A DNA stretch of 64,000 nt from Aurantiacibacter sediminis (GCF_016019885.1 NZ_JAEANY010000002.1:248001-312000), one strand, 5' to 3'; counted from the stretch's first letter, positions 17,883-27,120 are shown. Notes: generated from the letters alone by a model not told the origin. Made by a program: numbers and translations.

Positions 17883-18980
17883 TTACCGCGCAAGGGGAGG
17901 GGGCGCCTGAATCCTTGCCCAATCGGCAAATCGCGCGATCAATCCGGGCGCAATGCGGGCCAGAGCGAGGGCTCCGCGCGCGCCAAGACGGGTTTCGGCG
18001 AGATGCCAACCCATGCGGGCAAGACCGACCGGGCGCGCGGCACGACGGGCAAATTCCTGCTGGTAGTGCTCGGCCCCTTGCTCCGCTGCATGGGCATTGG
18101 TTGCCGCAACCCCGCTCGCGATGGCAATGGAAATGCCTTCACCTGCCAGAGAGGGGATCACCGCCGCCTGATCGCCTAGGCGATAGAGGCCGGGCTGCGT
18201 TTTCCGGCATATCCAGCCATAGGGCACTGCGCCGATTGTGTCGGTGCGTGCGTCGCGCCAGTCGTCGCCCAGCCGTTCGGCAAGCGCGGGGATCAGCTCG
18301 GCAAGTTCCGCAAAAAGCGTTTCGGGCGAGCCGCCGTGGCTGGCGAGAGCGGATTTGCGCACCGCCAGGCAGATGTTGGCAGAGCCGCCCTCCTGCAGGA
18401 CGATGCCGACATAGCCGCCATCGAAAAGGTGCAGCTCGATTGCGTTTTCCAACAAGCCAGTGCGCTGCGCATTGGCGGGCAGGCGCAACCTCAGGCCAAG
18501 CGCCGTGTCCTTGTCATCGCGCGGACGCGATTGGCCGCGCACATCGTGCTTGCCGGTGGCGAGAAATATCGCGTCGGAGCGCCAATCCTGCGTCTGCCCA
18601 TGCGCGACGCCGGGTTCCAACCTGCGGACCGTATCGAATTTCAGTCGCGCGCCCGCGTCAACCGCCTTGGCGCGCATTACCGTGTCGAGCGCATGGCGGG
18701 ACAGGCCGTATGCCGGATGGGGCAAGGGCAATTCGACATAGCGATCCTCGTGGAACAGCCGGAGCTGGGATACGCGGTGCGCGCCCGTCTGCTCCAGATC
18801 GATGCCCAGATCGCCGAGCTGCTGCGCGGTGCGCCAGCTGAGAAAGCCACCGCATAGCTGATCACCGACATGCTCGTCGCGGTCCAGAAGAAGCGGCGTT
18901 TCGCCCGTCCGCGCAAGGCAGATGGCAGCCGCGCAGCCCGCCGGGCCTGCACCCAAGATTAGCGGATTTTCGATACGCAT
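17883..18980 (-). CDS. FAD-dependent oxidoreductase (geranylgeranyl reductase/hydroxylase type), third gene of type III PKS operon
   Basis: This 365-residue flavoprotein has an N-terminal dinucleotide-binding motif, GAGPAGCAAA (residues 10-19), followed by the RDxxVGDQLCGG-like segment of the geranylgeranyl-reductase/p-hydroxybenzoate-hydroxylase class. A second FAD contact, GDQAAVIPSLAGEGISIAI, lies near 270-290. It overlaps the upstream methyltransferase gene by 22 bp. In the order PKS, methyltransferase, flavoprotein it could hydroxylate or reduce the polyketide product, as the third gene does in the Streptomyces srsABC phenolic-lipid operon. That parallel is inference from gene order and class, not from close sequence comparison. 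Confidence 0.75.
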   Translation of the reverse strand: MRIENPLILGAGPAGCAAAICLARTGETPLLLDRDEHVGDQLCGGFLSWRTAQQLGDLGIDLEQTGAHRVSQLRLFHEDRYVELPLPHPAYGLSRHALDTVMRAKAVDAGARLKFDTVRRLEPGVAHGQTQDWRSDAIFLATGKHDVRGQSRPRDDKDTALGLRLRLPANAQRTGLLENAIELHLFDGGYVGIVLQEGGSANICLAVRKSALASHGGSPETLFAELAELIPALAERLGDDWRDARTDTIGAVPYGWICRKTQPGLYRLGDQAAVIPSLAGEGISIAIASGVAATNAHAAEQGAEHYQQEFARRAARPVGLARMGWHLAETRLGARGALALARIAPGLIARFADWARIQAPPPLAR

Positions 18981-19645
18981 AGCCTGAAAGGGAAGAAACG
19001 CTCGACACTCGCATTCTCGACACCCGCTTCATCAAGGATCGCATCCCATTCTTCGGGTCGGTACGAGCGCGCGATCGACGTGCGACCGTCTGACCGCACG
19101 ATGCGGTGCCAGCGCGCAAGTGTCGCCAGCACCGGATATCCGGCATAGCTGAGCGCATGGCGATGCAGGTCGTTGACGAACCAGCCCAGCCGCGACTCCG
19201 CCTCCATGAAGCGCAGGAAGAGGACGAGCTCATCATGCGTCATATGGTGGGCGACAAGGCTGGAAACGACGCAGTCCCAACCGGCGCCGATCAGATCGCC
19301 GTAATCGCCGGTGCGATAGGTAATCGGCATATGGGACGGGGTGGCCTTGCGTGCAGCCGCTTCACTTCGTGAGTTAAGATCGACGCCGACCAGTTCCGCT
19401 TTGACGCCGCGTTTGTCTGCCCAATCGGCGATGGCGCGGAGCATATCGCCCTGACCATATCCGACATCGAGCACCTTGAGCCGCTTGCGATCATCAATGA
19501 CACGGTCGAGGAAAGCGAGCGTCGGGCGATAGGCGAGGGTGATGCGGTTCACCTTGGCAAGGTCTGCCAGGACCTCACGATAGGTTTCCTCCGGCAGCGT
19601 CGGATCGTCCATCAGCTCTTCGGTCTGCAGCCGTTCTTCAAGCAT
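18959..19645 (-). CDS. SAM-dependent methyltransferase, second gene of type III PKS operon
   Basis: Class I methyltransferase of 228 residues from ATG 19645 (MLEERLQTEEL). The longer reading frame upstream lies wholly inside the PKS gene, so I reject it. The SAM-binding motif I is KVLDVGYGQGDMLR (57-70) and motif II is VGVDLN. The start overlaps the end of the type III PKS gene by 8 bp and the 3' end overlaps the next gene by 22 bp, so all three are translationally coupled. The likely substrate is the polyketide made by its neighbour, for example O- or C-methylation of a resorcinol or pyrone; this is inferred from context. Confidence 0.75.
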   Translation of the reverse strand: MLEERLQTEELMDDPTLPEETYREVLADLAKVNRITLAYRPTLAFLDRVIDDRKRLKVLDVGYGQGDMLRAIADWADKRGVKAELVGVDLNSRSEAAARKATPSHMPITYRTGDYGDLIGAGWDCVVSSLVAHHMTHDELVLFLRFMEAESRLGWFVNDLHRHALSYAGYPVLATLARWHRIVRSDGRTSIARSYRPEEWDAILDEAGVENASVERFFPFRLCVSKIR

Positions 19646-20705
19646 CGCCGCTCTCCCAGCCGAAACGCACGCCTTCCATGGCGAGCCCGGGGCCAAAGGC
19701 GAGCGCAACGCCACTCTCCGGCTTTTCGGCCATCAGACGCTGCAGGACAAACAGGACGGTTGCCGAGGACATATTGCCGTAATCATGCAGCACTCCGCGC
19801 GATGCGGACAGGGCTTCCTTCGGAAGCTCGAGCGCACGTTCGACGGCATCGAGGATCGAGCGACCACCGGGATGAATGGCCCATGCCTTGGGCCGGGTAT
19901 CGCCGCAAATGGTGGATTGCAGGCTTGCATCATCCAGCGCATCGGCGAGGCGGCCGGGCACTGCGCCGGACAGATGCATGGCAAAGCCGGTGTCCCCCAC
20001 GGTCCAGGTGATCAGATCTTCACTCTCTTCCAGCGCCGCGGACAGCCCTGCGCCCAGGCCGAGCCCTTCGCCTTTTGCGCTGAGCAGCACTGCTGCCGCT
20101 CCATCGGCGAATTGGCCCATGGCCAGCATCGCTTCGAGGTCGTCGGTTTCCTGCAAATGCAGCGAACAAAGCTCCAGCGAGACTGCAAGAACCTTCGCCT
20201 GAGGCTGGGACCGGATGATATGGGCTGCAGTGCGCAGCATGGTGACACCGGCGTAGCAGCCCATAAAACCGATGCTGACGCGCTCTACTGTCGGGGCGAG
20301 GTTAAGCTTGCGGGCCAATACCTGATCGAGGCCGGGGGCCATAAAGCCGGTGCAGCTGGCGACGACCAGATGCGTCACCCCTTCGAGCGAGGGGAGCTTG
20401 CCGATGGCTTCCAACGCGAGGCCCGGTGCCTCTTCAGTATACCGGTGCATGCGTTCAGCGGTGCCGGGTGGGTCATCCGCCATGTAGAAGCTGCCGCTTT
20501 CCAGCGCCGCGTCGGCGCCCGTCAGCACGGAATAGCGATGCGCGATGCCGCTGCGCTGCTCCATGCGCGCGAACACCGCGGCGCTGCGCTCCGGCAATTG
20601 CCGGGAGGCCCATTTCGTATAGCGAGCATGAACATCGCTGCGCGGAACCGCAGTCGCGATTGCATTGATGCGGGGTGTGGGTGGGCTGCGGTGGCTATCT
20701 GTCAT
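19638..20705 (-). CDS. Type III polyketide synthase (chalcone/alkylresorcinol synthase-like)
   Basis: This homodimeric ketosynthase extends an acyl-CoA starter with malonyl-CoA and cyclises the product. From ATG 20705 it is 355 residues with the full Cys-His-Asn triad: C150 (SIGFMGCYAG), H278 (AIHPGG) and N311 (GNMSSAT). It begins PPTPRINAIATAVPRSDV, as bacterial members do. It is followed, with overlaps, by a methyltransferase and an FAD-dependent oxidoreductase. Upstream, on the same strand, the nitronate monooxygenase ends only 33 bp before it, so expression may be tied to the fatty-acid genes. Long acyl-CoA starters are plausible but unproven. Confidence 0.9.
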   Translation of the reverse strand: MTDSHRSPPTPRINAIATAVPRSDVHARYTKWASRQLPERSAAVFARMEQRSGIAHRYSVLTGADAALESGSFYMADDPPGTAERMHRYTEEAPGLALEAIGKLPSLEGVTHLVVASCTGFMAPGLDQVLARKLNLAPTVERVSIGFMGCYAGVTMLRTAAHIIRSQPQAKVLAVSLELCSLHLQETDDLEAMLAMGQFADGAAAVLLSAKGEGLGLGAGLSAALEESEDLITWTVGDTGFAMHLSGAVPGRLADALDDASLQSTICGDTRPKAWAIHPGGRSILDAVERALELPKEALSASRGVLHDYGNMSSATVLFVLQRLMAEKPESGVALAFGPGLAMEGVRFGWESGDA

Positions 20706-20738
20706 GGCAGCAGCCACCGCGCCGATTGTGGCAGCGGA

Positions 20739-21659
20739 TTATCCGCAGATCTTGGCTTTGGCAGCGTCATACTCGGCAATCAGTTGCTCACAGATGACCT
20801 TGGCTGGCAAGCTCTCCTTGGTCGCGCCAACACCATGTCCGGCTGACCAAATGGTCTTCCATGCCTTGGCTTCTTCATTGAGCGACATTTCACCCGGAGC
20901 ATGTTCGATGCTGGCAGCATTGAGGCTGGGCGTGAGGAAGTTCGCGCCGACCCCCGTCACTGTGTCGGTGTAGGTGATATCCTGCGCGCTGGATACGATC
21001 ATCATGTCTTTCTGCCCGTCGCCAGCCATGCTTTCCTTGGCGGCGATGAAGTGACTGCCGATGTAGCCGAAATCCGCTCCCATCGCTTCTGCAGCGAGGA
21101 CGTGTCCGCCATCGGTCATGCAGCCCGACAGGATAATCGCACCATCGTAGAACTCGCGAATTTCACTGACGAGCGCGAAAGGGCTGAACGTGCCGGCATG
21201 GCCGCCAGCGCCCGCAGCAACAGCAATGATGCCATCGACACCGGCCTCGACAGCCTTTTCGGCATGGCGACGCTTGATCACATCGTGGAACACCAGACCG
21301 CCATAGGAATGCACCGCATTCACCAGATCGGGCACAGCGCCAAGCGAAGTGATAATAAGCGGAACCTTGTGCTTCACGCAAAGTTCCAGATCGGCCTGCA
21401 CGCGCGGGTTCGATTGGTGAACGATCAGGTTGACGCCATAGGGCGCATCATCAGGGCCGAGCCGGTCCTGAATTTCCTTCAGCCAGTCCTCAAAACCCTC
21501 GCTGGTGCGCTGGTTCAGCGCCGGAAACGTCCCGGCGATGCCTGCCTTGCAGGTTTCAACGACCAGATCCGGGCCTGAGCACAGGAACATCGGCGCGGCG
21601 ATCGCAGGGATGCGACACCGCGCCTTGAAGTCCTGAACGGCCTTATTGGGACCGCTCAA
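20739..21659 (-). CDS. Nitronate monooxygenase / 2-nitropropane dioxygenase family protein
   Basis: This 306-residue FMN-dependent TIM-barrel enzyme begins with CRIPAIAAPMFLCSGPDLV and has the FMN phosphate region GIIAVAAGAGGHAGTFSPFALVSEI and GADFGYIGSHFIAA. Members oxidise alkyl nitronates, but many in fatty-acid clusters have unknown substrates, and some relatives act as enoyl-ACP reductases. The start overlaps the acyl-CoA dehydrogenase stop by 4 bp (ATGA), so it belongs to the beta-oxidation operon. A role linked to acyl-CoA metabolism is suggested by position only. Confidence 0.85.
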   Translation of the reverse strand: MSGPNKAVQDFKARCRIPAIAAPMFLCSGPDLVVETCKAGIAGTFPALNQRTSEGFEDWLKEIQDRLGPDDAPYGVNLIVHQSNPRVQADLELCVKHKVPLIITSLGAVPDLVNAVHSYGGLVFHDVIKRRHAEKAVEAGVDGIIAVAAGAGGHAGTFSPFALVSEIREFYDGAIILSGCMTDGGHVLAAEAMGADFGYIGSHFIAAKESMAGDGQKDMMIVSSAQDITYTDTVTGVGANFLTPSLNAASIEHAPGEMSLNEEAKAWKTIWSAGHGVGATKESLPAKVICEQLIAEYDAAKAKICG

Positions 21660-23446
21660 AATGCGTCCGCCGGCATGTCCATCATGCTCGCCTTGCCGCT
21701 TTTGATCGCCATGAACTGCGCCGTTGCGGGCGGCAGCAGACGATCGAAGAAGAACTGCGCGGTGGTGAGCTTGCTCTTGTAGAACTGCTCTTCACCAGTG
21801 CCCTCAGCCAGCTTCTGCTTGGCAAGCTTGGCCGATTTGGCGAAGCAATAGCCCATGGCAACAAAGCCAAGCAGGCGCAAGTAATCGGTAGCAGCCGCAG
21901 CGGCTTCTTCCGGATCCTTGAGGCCTTTTTGTGCGATATGGCCGGTCGACAGCTGTAGCGCGCCGAAGCTCTGCTGCAGGCCGGCGACGATCTTGCCGAT
22001 GTGCTCATCATTTGCATGGTCTTCGATGAACTGGCTGACCGGGTGGAAGAAGCTGCGCAAATTGCGGCCCATGCGATCGGGCAACTTGCGGCCGACAAGG
22101 TCGAGCGCCTGAATGCCGTTCGCGCCCTCGTAGATCTGCGCAATACGGGCATCGCGGGCGAACTGCTCGATCCCGGTTTCCTGGATGTATCCATGGCCGC
22201 CGTGCAGCTGGATGGCCATATGCGTGCTTTCATGGCCCAGATCGGTGAAGAGCGCCTTCACCACCGGGGTCATCAGCGCGACGAAGTCCTTGGCACGTGC
22301 GCGTGCTTCAGGCTCAGGTGAAGCATGCTCTGCGTCGAGCGCGCGGCTGACCCATGCGGAGACCGAACGGCAACCTTCATTATAGGCGCGCATGGTCATC
22401 AGCATGCGGCGGATGTCCGGATGGACGATCAGCGGATCGGCCGGACCATCGGGGTTCTTCACGCCCGAAAGCGAGCGACCCTGCAGCCGGTCCTTCGCGT
22501 AGTAAACGGAAGACTGATAGGCGATTTCGCCCATGCCGAGGCCTTGAATGCCCACTGCGACACGTTCCGTGTTCATCATGGCAAACATCGCCTCGAGGCC
22601 GCGGTTTTCCGGGCCGACGAGCCAGCCCTTGGCGCCATCAAAACTCATCTGGCAGGTTGCCGATGCCTTGAGGCCCATCTTGTGCTCGATCGCGGTCGCG
22701 GTGACCGGGTTGCGATCACCCAGCGAACCGTCATCCTTCGGAAGGAACTTCGGTACGAGGAACATCGAAATGCCTTTCACGCCCTTCGGTGCATCGGGAA
22801 GGCGCGCGAGCACGAGGTGGATGATGTTTTCAGCCAGATCATGGTCCCCGGCGGAGATAAAGATCTTGTTGCCGGTGATGAGGCAGCTGCCATCTTCCTG
22901 CGGCTCTGCCTTGGTGCGCAGCATGCCGAGATCGGTGCCGCAGTGCGGCTCTGTCAGGCACATCGTGCCAGACCATTCGCCATTGGCCATTTTCGGCATG
23001 TAGAAGTTCTTCTGGTCTTCCGAGCCATAGGCTTCGAGGCTGACCATCGCGCCGCCCGTCAGGCCGGGATAAAGGCCGAATGACAGGTTCGTCGAACAGC
23101 TCATTTCCTCGACCATCTTGGCGAGAGCATGCGGCGCGCCCTGGCCGCCCCACTTCTGGTCGACGACGAGGCCGGCCCAGCCGCCTTCGCAGAACTGCTT
23201 ATAGGCTTCCTGGAAACCATCGGGCGTGCGCACGACCCCGTTTTCGATGCGGCAGCCCTGTTGGTCGCCCGGCCAATTGAGCGGAAGAAGGACGTCGCGG
23301 CACAACTTGTTCGCTTCTTCAAGAATGGCGCCGGTCATATCTTCGTCGAAATCCTCGAAGCCTTCGAGATTTCCGAAACCGTCATCTTCGTGCAGCTCTT
23401 CAAGGTTGAAGCGCATATCGCGAATGGGGGCTTCATAGACTTGCAT
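21656..23446 (-). CDS. Acyl-CoA dehydrogenase, DmdC-like long form
   Basis: This 596-residue FAD enzyme is longer than classic acyl-CoA dehydrogenases (about 380) because of extra N- and C-terminal segments, as in the family containing 3-methylmercaptopropionyl-CoA dehydrogenase. FAD/substrate motifs: MCLTEPHCGTDLGML and GNKIFISAGDHDL. The C-terminal QLHGGHGYIQETGIEQFARDARI and YEGANGIQALDL contain the likely catalytic Glu. Gene order with thiolase and hydroxyacyl-CoA dehydrogenase indicates fatty-acid beta-oxidation; the exact chain preference is unknown. Confidence 0.9.
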   Translation of the reverse strand: MQVYEAPIRDMRFNLEELHEDDGFGNLEGFEDFDEDMTGAILEEANKLCRDVLLPLNWPGDQQGCRIENGVVRTPDGFQEAYKQFCEGGWAGLVVDQKWGGQGAPHALAKMVEEMSCSTNLSFGLYPGLTGGAMVSLEAYGSEDQKNFYMPKMANGEWSGTMCLTEPHCGTDLGMLRTKAEPQEDGSCLITGNKIFISAGDHDLAENIIHLVLARLPDAPKGVKGISMFLVPKFLPKDDGSLGDRNPVTATAIEHKMGLKASATCQMSFDGAKGWLVGPENRGLEAMFAMMNTERVAVGIQGLGMGEIAYQSSVYYAKDRLQGRSLSGVKNPDGPADPLIVHPDIRRMLMTMRAYNEGCRSVSAWVSRALDAEHASPEPEARARAKDFVALMTPVVKALFTDLGHESTHMAIQLHGGHGYIQETGIEQFARDARIAQIYEGANGIQALDLVGRKLPDRMGRNLRSFFHPVSQFIEDHANDEHIGKIVAGLQQSFGALQLSTGHIAQKGLKDPEEAAAAATDYLRLLGFVAMGYCFAKSAKLAKQKLAEGTGEEQFYKSKLTTAQFFFDRLLPPATAQFMAIKSGKASMMDMPADAF

Positions 23447-23463
23447 GTCGTATTCTCCCTAAA

Positions 23464-25806
23464 TCAGTTCCGCAGCGGCTTACCGGTTTCGAGCATATGC
23501 TCGACCCGCAGCTGCGACTTGGGGTTACGGACGAGGCGCATGAACGCCTCGACTTCGAGATTGAGCATGTCGGCTTCGCTCAGCACGTCGATCGGATCGG
23601 TGTTGCCGCCGGTCAGGACGTAGGCGAGCTCTTCTGCCACCGTCACATCGTGTTCGGTGGCCATGCCGCGATTGTGGAAGCTTTCAACCGCCAGCTTTAG
23701 CGCCGCCGCGCCGGACGGGCCGGGCAAGCGGTACTCGGGCTTTTCAGGTGCTTCATAACCATCGACCATGGACAATGCCTTCTGCTTCGCATCGTATAGC
23801 AGGCGATCACGGTTCATGGTGATACCGTCTTTATGATGCAGGAAGCCATATTCCTTGGCTTCCGCCGCAGACTTTACGACCGTCGCGGTCGAGATGATTT
23901 CGAAGGATTTGGACACTGCCGGCATCGGACCGTTGGGATGGCGCGGGTTTTCCTGCCAGCGAGAAATCATCTCGCCGCAGCCGCCCCAGCCGGGAATGAT
24001 GCCCACGCCCGTTTCGACCAGGCCGATATAGGTTTCGGCATGCGCCTGGATGGCATCGGAATTCAGGCAGATTTCGCACCCGCCCCCCAGCGCCATGCCG
24101 AATGGAGCCGACACTACGGGGAAAGGCGCATATTTCAGCGCCTTGTAAGCCGCCTGGCCGCCGCGCACCGACTTCTCGACTTCGCTCCACGCCGCGATAT
24201 TCATCGCGAACATGGCAAGGCCAAGATTGGCACCGGCGGAGAAGTTGGAGCCTTCATTGTAAACGACGAGCGCCTTGTAATCCGACTTCACCAGCGGCAC
24301 GGCCTGCTGGATCAGTTTCATGACCTGCTCATCAAGAGCATTCATCTTGCCAGTGAATTCCAGTGCGACAACGCCGTCACCGATGTCCCACAGGGCGGCA
24401 GAGCCATTCTTCGAGACCGGCTCGGACGTGCGCTTCACATCTTCCAGCAGCAATACGCCTTCGGGACGTTCGACATCGTGGTATTGACCATCGGTGCCGA
24501 AATATTGCAGCTGGCCGTCTTCGACGCGATAGAACGTCTTGTCACCCACCTGCTCGAGGATCGGCGGGACCGGATAGTCGCTTTCCTTCAGCCGCTCGAC
24601 GAGATGCGCTGCGCCAATGGCGTCGATCATCTCGAAGGGGCCACGCTTCCAGTTATAGCCTAACTTCATCGCGTCATCGACGCCGACCACAGTCGCGGTC
24701 GCTTCGGGAACGATGCTGGCGGCATAGGAGAGCGTCGGGCCAAGCACGGACCATGCGTAATCGCCGACCTTCCCTTTCATGGAGATAAGCGACTTGAGAT
24801 CACCCTTGGCAGCGGGGCCACGCACCAGGCCCGGACGGGCTGCTGCGCGATATTCACCGCTCTTCAGGTCCTTGGCTTCCTTTACCTTGCCACCGCCTTC
24901 GCGGTTGATGCGGTAAAAGCCACCTTTGCCTTTGCGGCCGGTATAGCCTTCCTCGATCATCGCTTCGATCATCGGCTCACTGCGGGCGATCTGCTGATAC
25001 CAGTCATCTTTCGGAAGTGTGCTGGTGAGCGACTTCATGAGATGCGGCATAAGGTCGATACCGATCAGGTCGATCAGGCCGAAGAGGCCCGTTTTCGGCA
25101 CACCCATCGGGCGGCCACCGATTTCGTCAGCCTCTTCAACCGAAATGCCCAGATCGAAAGCGGAGTTGACCGCCTGCTGGATCCAGAAGGTGCCGACGCG
25201 GTTGGCGATGAAGCCGGGCGAATCTTCGGCATCGACCACGGTCTTGCCGAGCTTGCGATCGACAAATTCCTTGACCATTTCGACCGTGCCAGCATCGCTG
25301 TGCGGCCCTGCTACGATTTCAATCAAGCGCATGTAGCGCGGCGGATTGAAGAAGTGCGTGATCAGGAAATCGTTCTTGAACGCATCGCTCCGGCCATCGG
25401 TCAGCTGGGCGAGGGGAATGGTCGACGTATTCGACGAAACCGCCGTGCCAGCCGTGCGAACCTCTTCCAGCTTGGAATACAGATCCTGCTTGATATCGAG
25501 CCGTTCGATGATCGCTTCGACGATCCAGTCGCATTCGGCGACCTTGTCGAGATGATCTTCGATATTGCCCGTTTCGACTAGCTTGGCCGCACGCTTGCTC
25601 ATGAAAGGCGCAGGCTGCGTTTTGAGCATTTTTGCGACGGCACCTTCTGCCACGGCATTGCGATTATCGCCATCCTTCGGGACGATATCGAGCAGCAGCA
25701 CGGGAATACCGGCATTGGCGACCTGCGCCGCAATGCCTGCACCCATCGTGCCCGCGCCGATGACGCAGACTTTGTTGATGGTCGTGGTTTGAGTGTTCTC
25801 TGGCAT
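23464..25806 (-). CDS. 3-hydroxyacyl-CoA dehydrogenase / enoyl-CoA hydratase bifunctional protein
   Basis: This protein catalyses two middle steps of beta-oxidation. The 780 residues start at ATG 25806 (MPENTQTTT), which shares one base with the thiolase stop (TAATG). The order is dehydrogenase first: NAD-binding GAGTMGAGIA at 18-27, DSPGFIANRVGTFWIQQAVN near 200, and the 3HCDH C-terminal domain (GRKGKGGFYR). An enoyl-CoA hydratase/isomerase domain follows in the last third (NFSAGANLGLAMFAMNIAAW; GGGCEICLNSDAI, the oxyanion region). This order is that of the FadN-like class, opposite to E. coli FadB. Confidence 0.93.
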   Translation of the reverse strand: MPENTQTTTINKVCVIGAGTMGAGIAAQVANAGIPVLLLDIVPKDGDNRNAVAEGAVAKMLKTQPAPFMSKRAAKLVETGNIEDHLDKVAECDWIVEAIIERLDIKQDLYSKLEEVRTAGTAVSSNTSTIPLAQLTDGRSDAFKNDFLITHFFNPPRYMRLIEIVAGPHSDAGTVEMVKEFVDRKLGKTVVDAEDSPGFIANRVGTFWIQQAVNSAFDLGISVEEADEIGGRPMGVPKTGLFGLIDLIGIDLMPHLMKSLTSTLPKDDWYQQIARSEPMIEAMIEEGYTGRKGKGGFYRINREGGGKVKEAKDLKSGEYRAAARPGLVRGPAAKGDLKSLISMKGKVGDYAWSVLGPTLSYAASIVPEATATVVGVDDAMKLGYNWKRGPFEMIDAIGAAHLVERLKESDYPVPPILEQVGDKTFYRVEDGQLQYFGTDGQYHDVERPEGVLLLEDVKRTSEPVSKNGSAALWDIGDGVVALEFTGKMNALDEQVMKLIQQAVPLVKSDYKALVVYNEGSNFSAGANLGLAMFAMNIAAWSEVEKSVRGGQAAYKALKYAPFPVVSAPFGMALGGGCEICLNSDAIQAHAETYIGLVETGVGIIPGWGGCGEMISRWQENPRHPNGPMPAVSKSFEIISTATVVKSAAEAKEYGFLHHKDGITMNRDRLLYDAKQKALSMVDGYEAPEKPEYRLPGPSGAAALKLAVESFHNRGMATEHDVTVAEELAYVLTGGNTDPIDVLSEADMLNLEVEAFMRLVRNPKSQLRVEHMLETGKPLRN

Positions 25807-26942
25807 TATGCCTTCTCCAGGATCGTAGCGATGCCCTGGCCGCCGCCGATGCACTGCGTGCTCAGCGAATATTTGCCGCCTTCGCGCTGCAGCAGGCTGG
25901 CTGCCTTGCCAACGATACGCGCACCAGTGGCACCCAGCGGATGGCCGATGGCGATGGCGCCGCCATCCAGATTGACCTTGTCTTCATTCGCGCCAAGGTC
26001 GCGGATTGTGGCGATCGACTGGCTGGAGAATGCTTCGTTCAGCTCGATCACATCCATATCATCGATGGAGAGGCCAGCGCGCTCGAGCGCCTTTTGGCTC
26101 GCGCCGACAGGACCGATGCCCATGATTTCAGGCGCGCAGCCGGAAATGGCCATGCTCTTGATCCTGGCCATTACGGTGAGGCCGTTCGCCTTGGCGTATT
26201 CTTCGCTGCAAACCAGCACGGCGCTTGCGCCGTCGGTCAGCGGGCTGGACGTACCGGCGGTGACAGTGCCGTTCTCATCGAAAGCCAATTTCAGGCCGGC
26301 AAGGTCTTCTGCTGTGGTGGTGGGACGCGGCGTGCCGTCCTTGTCGACAACCGTTCCGTCCGGCAGCGTGAAGGGGATGATCTCATCAGCGAAGGCATCG
26401 TTTTCCAGCGCCTTGCCTGCCTTTTGCTGGCTGCGCACGGCGAAGGCTTCCTGCTCTTCGCGGCTGATGTCGTACTTCTTGGCGACGTTTTCTGCCGTGT
26501 CGCCCATGCCGAGATAGGCAGCGCTCGACTTGGCGAGCTCCGGGTTCGGCATCGGGTTGAAACCTGTCATCGGGACGCGGCTCATGCCTTCAACGCCTGC
26601 GCAGATAAACACTTCGCCTGCGCCCATGGCGATCTGGCCAGCGGCGTAATGGATCGAGCTCATCGAGGAGCCGCAGAAGCGGTTTACGGTCATGCCGCCA
26701 ACGCTAATCGGCAGGTCAGCCAGCAGGCCAACGAGGCGAGCAATGTTGAAGCCCTGTTCGCCTTCGGGAAAGGCACAGCCCATGACGATGTCTTCGATAT
26801 CTTCCGCCTTCACGCCGGTCTTTTCGATCAGTCCGCGAATCGTGTTCGCTGCCAGATCATCGGGGCGCACCTTGGCCAAGGCACCTTTATACGCGAGGTG
26901 GAAGGGGGAGCGGACATAGCCCGCAATAACGACATCACTCAT
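25806..26942 (-). CDS. Acetyl-CoA acyltransferase (thiolase)
   Basis: This enzyme performs the last step of beta-oxidation, cleaving 3-ketoacyl-CoA. It is 378 residues from ATG 26942 (MSDVVIAGY), preceded by AAAGG; the frame continues 108 bp upstream but without family sequence. All thiolase residues are present: C90 (NRFCGSSMSS), H334 (GHPLGATGAR) and C364 (QCIGGGQG). It is the first gene of the minus-strand operon and overlaps the next by one base. A palindromic candidate operator lies upstream (27020-27035). A biosynthetic acetoacetyl-CoA thiolase role is less likely given its neighbours. Confidence 0.93.
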   Translation of the reverse strand: MSDVVIAGYVRSPFHLAYKGALAKVRPDDLAANTIRGLIEKTGVKAEDIEDIVMGCAFPEGEQGFNIARLVGLLADLPISVGGMTVNRFCGSSMSSIHYAAGQIAMGAGEVFICAGVEGMSRVPMTGFNPMPNPELAKSSAAYLGMGDTAENVAKKYDISREEQEAFAVRSQQKAGKALENDAFADEIIPFTLPDGTVVDKDGTPRPTTTAEDLAGLKLAFDENGTVTAGTSSPLTDGASAVLVCSEEYAKANGLTVMARIKSMAISGCAPEIMGIGPVGASQKALERAGLSIDDMDVIELNEAFSSQSIATIRDLGANEDKVNLDGGAIAIGHPLGATGARIVGKAASLLQREGGKYSLSTQCIGGGQGIATILEKA

Positions 26943-27019
26943 GTTCCATCTGCCTTTCTTATCCGATTCGAATGGTCGATTGACCTTTCGCGCCGATTGA
27001 TTACGATAAAGTCTGTTAC

Positions 27020-27035
27020 TTGACGTATACGTTAA
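27020..27035. promoter_or_regulatory. Palindromic candidate operator between divergent fatty-acid genes
   Basis: TTGACGTATACGTTAA is a 16-bp palindrome with one mismatch pair. It sits 78 bp upstream of the thiolase start and 65-100 bp upstream of the acyl-CoA ligase. It resembles the TTTACGTAAACGTAAA-type sites reported for MerR-family regulators of acid/branched-chain degradation (LiuR), and a MerR gene is encoded just downstream of the ligase. Confidence 0.55.
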
Positions 27036-27120
27036 GCGTGTGGGAATCAAGATGCTCTCGAAGGCCGGTTAGACTTTTTGTTCGGCGATTTGAGGGCATA
27101 TGATGGAGAAAGGATATTTC

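Noticed and set aside
19785-20846. Plus-strand open frame of 353 codons
   Set aside because: Antisense of the type III PKS gene, whose active-site triad is intact.
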